Positions 40,785 to 47,603 of a stretch of DNA of 64,000 nucleotides are shown piece by piece. The stretch is from contig NZ_JAHLOQ010000005.1 of assembly GCF_018917435.1 (NCBI RefSeq), positions 1 to 64,000 of the forward strand, written 5' to 3'. This stretch comes from Intestinibacter bartlettii (GTDB taxonomy: Bacteria; Bacillota; Clostridia; Peptostreptococcales; Peptostreptococcaceae). Below the pieces are notes generated by a model that was not told the DNA's origin, did not search any database, and saw only the letters and a program-made list of their open reading frames with translations. The stretch's first letter is position 1; every line of letters starts with the position of its first letter. Made by a program: the position numbers and the translations under genes.

Positions 40785-41471
40785 ATGCTACCAATAGCAA
40801 TAGTACTTATCGTATTGTCTGTGGCTTTATTTATAGTAATCAAGTCAAAAACAGCTAAGTTAATACTTTCGACTTTGATAGTAGTTGTGGGGGTTGTGTT
40901 TATGCATTTTGGTTATGAAGATTATCAAAGCAGACAAGGTGGGCAGGTTGCGAGCAATCAGGAACAGGTCCAAGGTGAATCGACTGATGAGGATTCACAA
41001 GACGAAAAATCATCTGAAAAAGAGGGAGATGAGGATGAGGATAAGGAAGACAACAAGGATTCTAATCAATCATCTAAATCAGAAAGCAATTACCAATCAA
41101 GCACAGATACATCTGTGGACAGCTTAAAGCCAAAATATCTTCAAAGGTTGGACAACATTCAAAAAAAGGTCGACAATATTTATTATGGGGACGCGACTAC
41201 TGAGTTGAAAAAGTCTGAAGGAGAGGCTTTGGAGTTATGGGATGATGCACTAAATGAGATTTATGGTGTATTAAAAACGCAACTGTCTACAAGTGAGATG
41301 GACGCACTTAGAACAAAACAAAGAGCTTGGATAAAGTATAGAAATAATACTGCTGAATCAGAGGCAGCTGAGTTCGGGAACGGAACTATGGCAGACTTAG
41401 CATATGTATCAACAACTGCATCTTTAACAAAAGAAAGATGTTATGAGTTAGTAAATATATATATGAAATAA
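40785..41471 (+). CDS. LprI/DUF1311-like membrane protein, copy 2
   Basis: 228 residues, same plan as the previous gene: two hydrophobic helices (IAIVLIVLSVALFIVIK and LILSTLIVVVGVVFMHFGY), a long Ser/Asp/Glu/Lys-rich linker (about 50-115), then a DUF1311 domain (LWDDALNEIYGVLKTQLSTSEMDALRTKQRAWIKYRNN), ending CYELVNIYMK as copy 1 ends CYNLIEAYMR. RBS GGGAGGA. It arose by tandem duplication followed by divergence. Likely a cell-envelope protein. Confidence 0.82.
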   Translation: MLPIAIVLIVLSVALFIVIKSKTAKLILSTLIVVVGVVFMHFGYEDYQSRQGGQVASNQEQVQGESTDEDSQDEKSSEKEGDEDEDKEDNKDSNQSSKSESNYQSSTDTSVDSLKPKYLQRLDNIQKKVDNIYYGDATTELKKSEGEALELWDDALNEIYGVLKTQLSTSEMDALRTKQRAWIKYRNNTAESEAAEFGNGTMADLAYVSTTASLTKERCYELVNIYMK

Positions 41472-41496
41472 TTAGACAAATATAAGATAGTTAAAC

Positions 41497-41528
41497 AAAA
41501 AGGAGCACTTAATCGTGTTCCTTTTTTA
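41497..41528 (+). terminator. terminator after LprI-like copy 2
   Basis: AAAAAGGAGCAC / GTGTTCCTTTTT with one G-T pair and a 6-nt loop. Confidence 0.86.
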
Positions 41529-41538
41529 TATATAGCAG

Positions 41539-41584
41539 CTTTTAAGTAACGTACAAATAACGACTTTTAAGCGACATATAAATA
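41539..41584. repeat. 21-bp imperfect direct repeat
   Basis: CTTTTAAGTAACGTACAAATA (41539-41559) and CTTTTAAGCGACATATAAATA (41564-41584), 25 bp apart. They lie between a terminator and the gene at 41771; possible regulator sites. Confidence 0.45.
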
Positions 41585-41770
41585 CCCATTTACTACAGCT
41601 ATAACGAATTTACAAACTTTATGTAACCAAAAGCAATTGTATGTCGAAAACGAGTTTTACATAATCGAATGATAGGATTATTTGACGTACGGTTTATGAT
41701 ATTTAGCTATTATTAAGGTGATACAATATAATTAAGAAGGTTGTCCAAAAAAATTTAGGGGGTAGTATTA

Positions 41771-42676
41771 ATGAGGAAAAACTTAATTAAGTGGGGTATA
41801 TTGTTGTTATCTTTTGTGATGGTTTTATGTTGTACAGGATGTGCTAATAATTCAGCGATTTTGCAGACAAAGGCAGCCGAAAAGAAGGACGTAACTAATG
41901 CACAAACATCAAACAGAAAATTGCAAAAACCTGTAGTTGATTATGCTACATTAAAAGCCGACAAAACAGAGGTCACTGGAGGGGAAAAGGTAAAGATCAG
42001 TGTCAAAATAACACACGATGCCGATATGGAAAGTGCATATGTGTATTATATGTCAGGCATTACGAGAAACTTAAAAATGGTGGAGCTTAAATACAACGAA
42101 AAAACAAGATTATATGAAGGTTATATCGAAATTTCAAACAGCAGCGAATCAGGAACTTGGAAAGCAGAAAGCATACTTACAGTCGATTCAAAAGACAGAA
42201 CAAGAAACATATACAACTCAGTAACAGTCAGCGACATAACTTTAAAACCTAGAGAAGACTTATCAAGCGGCGATTTCACAGTTATAAACACAACACCAGA
42301 ATACAATCCGCCAACAATCGAAATGTCTACATTGAAAGTAAGCCAAAAAACAGCCAAATTAGGCGATAAGATAAAAATTAGTATCAAAATAACAGACGAA
42401 ACAGCTATTCAAAGAGCGATGATTTTTTACACTAAACCAGAATCACAACAAAGCGAAACAATAAAATTAACTTACAACAAAGACACAAAAATGATGGAAG
42501 GATATTATGAAGTGACAGACACTAGCGAAAGTGGCGAGTGGAAAGTTAACTACATAATCGCACAAGACAACAACTGCAACTCAGTCACTCTTACAAGCGT
42601 GTGGGGAAATGAAGAGGACTTAAAGTGCTTTGCTAATGGTGATTTTGTAGTTGAAGAGATTGAGGAAGAATTTTAA
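41771..42676 (+). CDS. lipoprotein with two Ig-like repeats
   Basis: 301 residues. Lipoprotein signal WGILLLSFVMVLCCTGC. Two homologous ~95-residue beta-rich repeats follow: VDYATLKADKTEVTGGEKVKISVKITHDADMES... with ESGTWKAESILTVDSKDR, and IEMSTLKVSQKTAKLGDKIKISIKITDETAIQR... with ESGEWKVNYIIAQDNN. These resemble bacterial Ig-like surface modules. It should be anchored on the outer face and may mediate adhesion or structure. RBS TAGGGGG. Monocistronic. Not assigned to a named family. Confidence 0.75.
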   Translation: MRKNLIKWGILLLSFVMVLCCTGCANNSAILQTKAAEKKDVTNAQTSNRKLQKPVVDYATLKADKTEVTGGEKVKISVKITHDADMESAYVYYMSGITRNLKMVELKYNEKTRLYEGYIEISNSSESGTWKAESILTVDSKDRTRNIYNSVTVSDITLKPREDLSSGDFTVINTTPEYNPPTIEMSTLKVSQKTAKLGDKIKISIKITDETAIQRAMIFYTKPESQQSETIKLTYNKDTKMMEGYYEVTDTSESGEWKVNYIIAQDNNCNSVTLTSVWGNEEDLKCFANGDFVVEEIEEEF

Positions 42677-42748
42677 TTTTAAATTTTCCAACATAGCACA
42701 TTCAAATTAGTGTATACTATAAAAAACAGACATAAGGAGAATTTACAT

Positions 42749-43057
42749 ATGGAAACAAGTTTACCAATAGAAAAATACAGAAAAATAAGAATGGCTCAAG
42801 CAGAGGGAGCAAGAACTGTAGAAGATCTTAGAAGAATGACTGATTTAGTTATCGAAAACGAAGAAGAAGCAGCAGAAATGCAAAGAATATTAAAAAATGC
42901 ATGTGGATGCAACAACGTATCTGTTGAAGAAGTTGCAAGAGCAGTTAGAAATGGAGCAGACACAGTAGAAAAAGTTACAGCAGCTACTGGTGCTGGAGCA
43001 AATTGCGACAAATGTAAAGGTGGAGTACTTCAAAGTATAATAAAAAACAGAGGATAG
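42749..43057 (+). CDS. BFD-like [2Fe-2S]-binding protein
   Basis: 102 residues from the ATG at 42749 (RBS AAGGAG; an in-frame ATG 13 codons earlier lacks one). The C-terminal half is a bacterioferritin-associated ferredoxin (BFD)-like domain with ACGCNNVSVEEVARAVRNGADTVEKV..ATGAGANCDKCKGGVL, giving the C-x-C...C-x2-C ligands for a [2Fe-2S] cluster. The N-terminal ~45 residues repeat a related helical pattern (RMAQAEGARTVEDLRRMTDLV). Cytosolic; probably iron release or small electron transfer. Confidence 0.85.
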   Translation: METSLPIEKYRKIRMAQAEGARTVEDLRRMTDLVIENEEEAAEMQRILKNACGCNNVSVEEVARAVRNGADTVEKVTAATGAGANCDKCKGGVLQSIIKNRG

Positions 43058-43065
43058 TAAATGTT

Positions 43066-43101
43066 AAAGTAGGAGGATATAAAATAACTCCTGCTTTTTT
43101 T
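43066..43101 (+). terminator. terminator after BFD-like gene
   Basis: AAAG-T-AGGAG / CTCCT-G-CTTT stem, 12-nt loop, seven T's. Confidence 0.84.
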
Positions 43102-43255
43102 GTTTCAAAAAATGAGAGGAATTATATGATTAAATTAAACTATGGAGTATAATTATATTAATAGACAAAAGGTAAGATTTATTACAAATAATACATAATA
43201 ACAATGTTTTTAAAATAGGATATTGATTTAAGTAAGGGGTTAAGGAGGGGAAAAA

Positions 43256-43798
43256 ATGAATAAATTAATATTAGCTTTAGTAATAGCTATGAGTCTAACA
43301 GTAGTAGGATGCGAGAGTAGTAATACTGCATCAGAAGATAAAACAACTGTTAAGACAGAACAAAAGAAAGAAGACAAGAACAATGACACAGAAGTTAGTA
43401 AAGTGAGCGACAGTAACGATACAGCAAAGAAAGACGAAAATGTAATGAAGGAGCTATGTTATGACTGTGGTGAAGAAAAGCCAGTAAAGAATATGTATTT
43501 TGATGGTAGAAAGTATCATTGCGGATGTGTAGGCTTGTGTTATAACTGTGGTAAAGCAGTAAAAAAAGAGGTCGCATGCTATTATGAAGGTATAATATTT
43601 TGTGCTGACTGTTATAACATGCCATATCAAGATAGTATGACAGGATTTATGAGAGAAATGAAGATAGATCAACTAGAAGAGGGGACAGATTATGATTGGG
43701 AAGGACATGTTGATTGGGATAAGTATGAAAAACAAGAACAAGATGAGCCAACAGATTATGATTGGGAGGGTAATGTAGACTGGGACAAGTATGAATAA
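43256..43798 (+). CDS. Cys-rich lipoprotein with repeated acidic tail
   Basis: 180 residues. Lipoprotein signal LILALVIAMSLTVVGC. A charged linker (about 20-65) leads to a Cys-rich zinc-binding domain resembling a LIM-type double finger: CYDCGEEKPVKNMYFDGRKYHCGCVGLCYNCGKAV, then FCADCYNMPY. The tail holds two copies of TDYDWEG(H/N)VDWDKYE around residues 147-160 and 166-180. RBS AAGGAGGGG. A surface-anchored metal-binding protein of unknown role, another of the extracytoplasmic zinc-finger lipoproteins in this region. Confidence 0.75.
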   Translation: MNKLILALVIAMSLTVVGCESSNTASEDKTTVKTEQKKEDKNNDTEVSKVSDSNDTAKKDENVMKELCYDCGEEKPVKNMYFDGRKYHCGCVGLCYNCGKAVKKEVACYYEGIIFCADCYNMPYQDSMTGFMREMKIDQLEEGTDYDWEGHVDWDKYEKQEQDEPTDYDWEGNVDWDKYE

Positions 43799-43823
43799 TA
43801 AAGTATGATTTTATAATTTGAAT

Positions 43824-43851
43824 TTGCAAAGCACTAGAATATGTATATAAT
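43824..43851 (+). promoter_or_regulatory. promoter of candidate small RNA
   Basis: TTGCAA, 16 nt, TATAAT. The nearest downstream element is the structured region at 43858-43994, not a start codon. Confidence 0.5.
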
Positions 43852-43857
43852 TATAGT

Positions 43858-43994
43858 ATAGAACTTGTGAAGCCTCTGCAAGCATGCTCAAATACACAAG
43901 ACGTTTTATTTTTAAAGAGCCAGTCAGGCTTATGTATGCCCAAATTGACTGGACAAAATAATATCCACTAAGTTTAAATGCTTAGTGGTTTTTT
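43858..43994 (+). ncRNA. candidate structured small RNA
   Basis: A non-coding ~137-nt stretch with its own promoter and three successive helices: CTTGTG/CACAAG closing a 26-nt loop; CCAGTCA-GGC / GCC-CAAAT-TGACTGG (43920-43952), a strong hairpin with a 5-nt bulge; and CCACTAAG/CTTAGTGG followed by TTTTTT (43965-43994), a terminator. No reading frame of note crosses it. It does not match a riboswitch class I know by sight. Confidence 0.5.
43965..43994 (+). terminator. terminator of candidate small RNA
   Basis: Perfect 8-bp CCACTAAG / CTTAGTGG stem with an 8-nt loop and six T's. Confidence 0.85.
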
Positions 43995-44015
43995 GATATA
44001 AAAATAACAAATAAT

Positions 44016-44083
44016 CCTTGCATAACGAGTATTGATAATATATAATACTTGTTATGCGAGGTTTTGTTTTTTACAAACCCTCG
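44016..44083 (+). promoter_or_regulatory. attenuator-like overlapping hairpins before padR
   Basis: Hairpin A: an 18-bp helix (44016-44033 with 44044-44061, two G-T pairs) followed by TTTTGTTTTTT. Hairpin B: CGAGGTTTTG (44057-44066) with CAAACCCTCG (44074-44083). The CGAGG segment takes part in both, so the two are mutually exclusive, as in terminator/antiterminator switches. The padR start is 32 nt downstream. Confidence 0.5.
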
Positions 44084-44115
44084 TAATACAATGATTCAAT
44101 TTTGGAGGTGAATTT

Positions 44116-44445
44116 GTGGAATTAAATAAGGAGATTTTGAAGGGGCATATAGACACTTTGATACTGGCGATACTTGAGAAGAAGGATTCGTATGGATTTG
44201 AGATAGCTAAGAATGTGCTTGATGAGACGACTTTTGAATTGAAAGACGGTACATTATATATATCCTTAAAAAGGTTGGAATCTAAAGGATTGATAGAATC
44301 ATACTGGCAAAGCAGCCAAGGTCCGGGGAATAGACGAAAATACTACAAAATAACAGAAAAGGGAGTTCGCAATTTGGATTTAAAAGTTCAGGAATGGACT
44401 TTTGTAAAAAAAATAATGGACAAATATTTAGACGGGAGAGACTAA
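44116..44445 (+). CDS. PadR-family transcriptional regulator
   Basis: 109 residues from a GTG at 44116 with GGAGGTG 6 nt upstream. Classic PadR winged helix: LKGHIDTLILAILEKKDSYGFEIAKNV, LKDGTLYISLKRLESKGLIESYW, GNRRKYYKITEKGVRNL. It is one nucleotide away from a DUF1700-like membrane protein, the normal PadR partner pairing; together they usually sense envelope or antibiotic stress and autoregulate. Two overlapping hairpins precede it. Confidence 0.92.
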   Translation: MELNKEILKGHIDTLILAILEKKDSYGFEIAKNVLDETTFELKDGTLYISLKRLESKGLIESYWQSSQGPGNRRKYYKITEKGVRNLDLKVQEWTFVKKIMDKYLDGRD

Positions 44446-44446
44446 A

Positions 44447-45244
44447 ATGGATAAGATAGATAAATATTTACACTTGTTGTATAAAGGGGACAATAGCTCG
44501 GAGGTTTTGGAGTTAAAGGAAGAACTACGAGAGCATTTAATATTATCGGCAAATGAGTTTATGAGCCAAGGATATACGGAAGAAGAGGCATATGACAAAG
44601 CCATCGAAAAATTTGACGGTGGGAAAGATATGTTAAATGAATTACATAAAACGATTAAAACAGCTAAGCCTAAAAATATAAAAAAGCATGAAAATATAAA
44701 ATTGAAGAAGTTTAGTAGAAAAATATTGAGAGGTATATCTGCAATATGTTTAGTAATTGTTGCATTGATTATATTCCAAAGGCATAAGTTATACAGTACT
44801 ACTTTTTATGTCGAATCAACATTAGATTCAAAATTAAACTATATAGTATCTTCAAATGAATTGTATGATGTTTCAAAATATGAAAGTGAAATAAATAAGC
44901 TATTGAAAAGCAAACAGTTTAAAAATGTAGTAAACCTTAGAATTTATATGAATCCTGCAAAGGACTACAGCGGAGTAACTTTATATGAGTATTCTGCTGA
45001 ATACAACAAAAATAATTGGCTTTATACAGTGGGTGGCCCTGCTAATGAGCTAACATCAAAAGGAGACGAAGCATATTTTAAAGCTGAAATAGAACACAAT
45101 CCTTTCATTAGAGATAATGACTTTTTTAGAAATGTGTTAGTTCTAGGTATAATGAGCTTTTGTGTAGATATTCTTTTACTATTAATATCTACAGTATCAA
45201 AATACAAAGCTAGAGTTAGAGGCAATAGAATAAATATGGTTTAG
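44447..45244 (+). CDS. PadR-associated membrane protein (DUF1700/permease prefix-like)
   Basis: 265 residues. The N-terminal ~70 residues match the permease-prefix/DUF1700 helical domain (MDKIDKYLHLLYKGDNSSEVLELKEELREHL, YTEEEAYDKAIEKFDGGKDML). A membrane helix near 93-112 (ILRGISAICLVIVALIIF), an extracytoplasmic domain, and a second helix near the C-terminus (VLVLGIMSFCVDILLLLISTV) follow. Starts 1 nt after padR. Probably a membrane sensor or anti-regulator working with PadR; mechanism inferred from the pairing. Confidence 0.82.
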   Translation: MDKIDKYLHLLYKGDNSSEVLELKEELREHLILSANEFMSQGYTEEEAYDKAIEKFDGGKDMLNELHKTIKTAKPKNIKKHENIKLKKFSRKILRGISAICLVIVALIIFQRHKLYSTTFYVESTLDSKLNYIVSSNELYDVSKYESEINKLLKSKQFKNVVNLRIYMNPAKDYSGVTLYEYSAEYNKNNWLYTVGGPANELTSKGDEAYFKAEIEHNPFIRDNDFFRNVLVLGIMSFCVDILLLLISTVSKYKARVRGNRINMV

Positions 45245-45302
45245 TTTTTGATCTTTGGTGGGCACATAAAAATGTTTAGCCTAGACTTGTTTTTTGCTAA
45301 TT

Positions 45303-45311
45303 TGTTATAAT
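45303..45311 (+). promoter_or_regulatory. extended -10 promoter element
   Basis: TGTTATAAT (TGN-TATAAT) 77 nt before the DUF1904 start; no good -35 is needed for this class. Confidence 0.45.
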
Positions 45312-45388
45312 ATATCTATTATAAATTCATGTAGAAAAATTTTACTACATTGCAAAATAGATGATAAATTCGACAACAGGAGGACGTT

Positions 45389-45718
45389 ATGCCACAAATA
45401 AAAGTAAGAGGAATAAACGAAAACGACATCTGCAAAATAAGCGAAAAGATGGTCGACGAATTAGTAGAGGCAGTAAAATGCCCAAGAGATTACTTTGAAA
45501 TAGAATGTATAAAATCTGTTGCTATAAGAGATGGCAAAATAGCAGATGTTTATCCATTCGTTGAAGTTGCTTGGTTTGACAGAGGTCAAGAAGTGCAAGA
45601 CACAGTTGCAAAAATAATCACTAACAACATAAGAGAAAACTTAAATATAGAAAGTATGGACTTAGCTTTTACAGTTTTTGAAAAAGAGAAGTATTACGAA
45701 AACGGAGAGCATTTCTAG
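45389..45718 (+). CDS. DUF1904 family protein (tautomerase-like)
   Basis: 109 residues: MPQIKVRGINENDICKISEKMVDELVEAVKCPRDYFEIECI, then YPFVEVAWFDRGQEVQDTVAKIITNNI. The conserved Pro2 start, beta-alpha-beta pattern and WFDRGQE motif match DUF1904, distantly related to the tautomerase/MIF fold, in which Pro2 acts as the base. RBS GGAGGA. Cytosolic. The reaction is unknown. It is followed by a strong bidirectional terminator. Confidence 0.87.
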   Translation: MPQIKVRGINENDICKISEKMVDELVEAVKCPRDYFEIECIKSVAIRDGKIADVYPFVEVAWFDRGQEVQDTVAKIITNNIRENLNIESMDLAFTVFEKEKYYENGEHF

Positions 45719-45782
45719 GAATTAAGGGGCATATAAAGCTGATAGATCATTTCTGGAAAGTAAAAGCTATATAATAGGCACT

Positions 45783-45820
45783 AAAAAACCACATCTAAGA
45801 TAGAAAGATGTGGTTTTTTC
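45783..45820. terminator. bidirectional terminator, DUF1904 / MATE
   Basis: A perfect 14-bp AAAAAACCACATCT / AGATGTGGTTTTTT stem with a 9-nt loop between convergent genes. Confidence 0.9.
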
Positions 45821-45822
45821 TT

Positions 45823-47193
45823 TTAAGCTACTGATTCAGAATCGGCACTTTCACTTCTATGAGATATGATTTCTTTACGCACGATTATAAATGTGACGAT
45901 GCAAGAAATCACGTCTGCTGTTGGTTGGGCAAACCAAACGCCGTTTAATCCTAAGAATTTTGGTAAAATAAGCATCAGCGGAACCAATAAAATTACCTGT
46001 CTAAGTAAACTTAAAAACATTGCTTGTTTAGCGTGACCGATTGATTGGATGTAGTTTGAACCAATCATAGACATACCAATCAAAGGCATCATAGATAGAT
46101 ATTTTCTTACTCCATCAACTGATATAGCGACAAGATTTGCATCCTTGTTAAACATGTTTACGATTGGTTGTGGGAAGAATTGAACAACAAGCCAACCGAC
46201 AGTTAAACCAATAGTGGCAGCCATAACAGCCAACTTAAGGGTTTTTTCGACTCTATCGTATTTTTCACATCCATAGTTAAATCCGATTATAGGTTGAGCA
46301 CCTTGGCTTATCCCAACTATCGGCATCCCAACTATCGTGATTATCGAGTTTATCGTAGCCATAGCACCTATAGCCAAATCCCCACCATGAGTTCTTAGTG
46401 CGTTGTTGCTTATGATTTGGACGCAACTTGCCGCCAATTGCATTGCAAATGGAGCAGCTCCAACTGCAATTATAGTCACAACTAAAGATTTTTCTAATTT
46501 TAAATTATTTTTATGTAATTTTAAGTTGGATTTTCCTTTAGTGTAATAAATTAATCCCCAAGTGGCAGTGACAAACTGGGCTATAATAGTTGCAAATGCT
46601 GCACCTTTTATTCCCATGTTGAACACGAAAATAAATAGAGCATCCAAAATTATATTGATGACACATCCAACAACCATTATTGTTGCAGAAAGCTTTGGAT
46701 TGCCATCACCCCTAATCGTACTGTTGAAAATAATTGCTGTTAAGTTAAAAATAGCACCTAACAACACGACGCTGACATACGCCTTTGCATATACCAAACT
46801 CTCTGGACTGGCACCAAACAGCTCAAGTATCTGATCGGCAAACATTGACCCAATTACTATAATTGCAAGTCCAATGATTACAGCTAGAGTAAGTGCATTA
46901 CCTAGCAATCTTTCGGCCTCGTCCTTTCTCCCTTGTCCCAATTTAATAGAAATATTAGTCGCAGTCCCCACACCTAAAAGCATCCCAAAAGCCAGCAATA
47001 TAGTTGTGATAGGCATTGTAACCCCAAGACCAGTTATCGCAAGTGGTCCAACCCCCGGCATATTACCGATAAATATCCTGTCGACTACATTGTATAACCC
47101 ATTCACCAGCATACCAATTATCGCCGGCAGCGAGTATTTAAATAGTAGTTTTCCAACAGGTTCTGTACCTAAAATTTGTTTACTATCTTCCAT
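45823..47193 (-). CDS. MATE-family multidrug efflux transporter
   Basis: 456 residues from the ATG at 47193, which has AGGAGG 5 nt upstream; longer in-frame starts are ignored. Twelve predicted helices. Family landmarks: MEDSKQILGTEPVGKLLFKYSLPAIIGMLVNGLYNVVDRIFIGN, LGVGTATNISIKLGQGRKDEAERLLGNAL, and the second-half GISQGAQPIIGFNYG. It resembles the MepA branch of MATE Na+- or H+-coupled exporters of cationic drugs. Monocistronic, ending on the bidirectional terminator. Confidence 0.92.
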   Translation of the reverse strand: MEDSKQILGTEPVGKLLFKYSLPAIIGMLVNGLYNVVDRIFIGNMPGVGPLAITGLGVTMPITTILLAFGMLLGVGTATNISIKLGQGRKDEAERLLGNALTLAVIIGLAIIVIGSMFADQILELFGASPESLVYAKAYVSVVLLGAIFNLTAIIFNSTIRGDGNPKLSATIMVVGCVINIILDALFIFVFNMGIKGAAFATIIAQFVTATWGLIYYTKGKSNLKLHKNNLKLEKSLVVTIIAVGAAPFAMQLAASCVQIISNNALRTHGGDLAIGAMATINSIITIVGMPIVGISQGAQPIIGFNYGCEKYDRVEKTLKLAVMAATIGLTVGWLVVQFFPQPIVNMFNKDANLVAISVDGVRKYLSMMPLIGMSMIGSNYIQSIGHAKQAMFLSLLRQVILLVPLMLILPKFLGLNGVWFAQPTADVISCIVTFIIVRKEIISHRSESADSESVA

Positions 47194-47603
47194 AAAGTCC
47201 TCCTGTTTTTGTTTTTTTATGTAAATTATTGTGTTGATTAATGAATGTATTCTCTTGTGAAACGATTTCCTGTTTGTGGAGAACATCGCATATAGATTAC
47301 GCGATATAGATAATTGTAGGCGATTGTTTGTATGATTTAAAAAATCACATATCAAATATTATATAATGAATTAGTTTTTGATTCAACTATTTGATGGAAT
47401 ATTTTGTATATTGATTATTGAGATATATAACATATTATTTATTTTAAAAATAAAGATATATGGCTAAGAAAATTGTTCTTAATAGCGATAATTTAAGTAA
47501 AATAAAATTTAATTTTAAAATTTACTGGATTTTATTTCCATGTAACGTTATTATTATTAATAATAGGAATAATGCGATTTAATAAGAAAAAAGGGGATTT
47601 AGA
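47194..47603. other. 410-nt intergenic region before the restriction cluster
   Basis: Very AT-rich and contains the divergent promoters for the MATE gene and the 47604 helicase. A short symmetric TATTATTATTAATAATA element lies near 47547-47564. I see no convincing gene. Confidence 0.4.
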
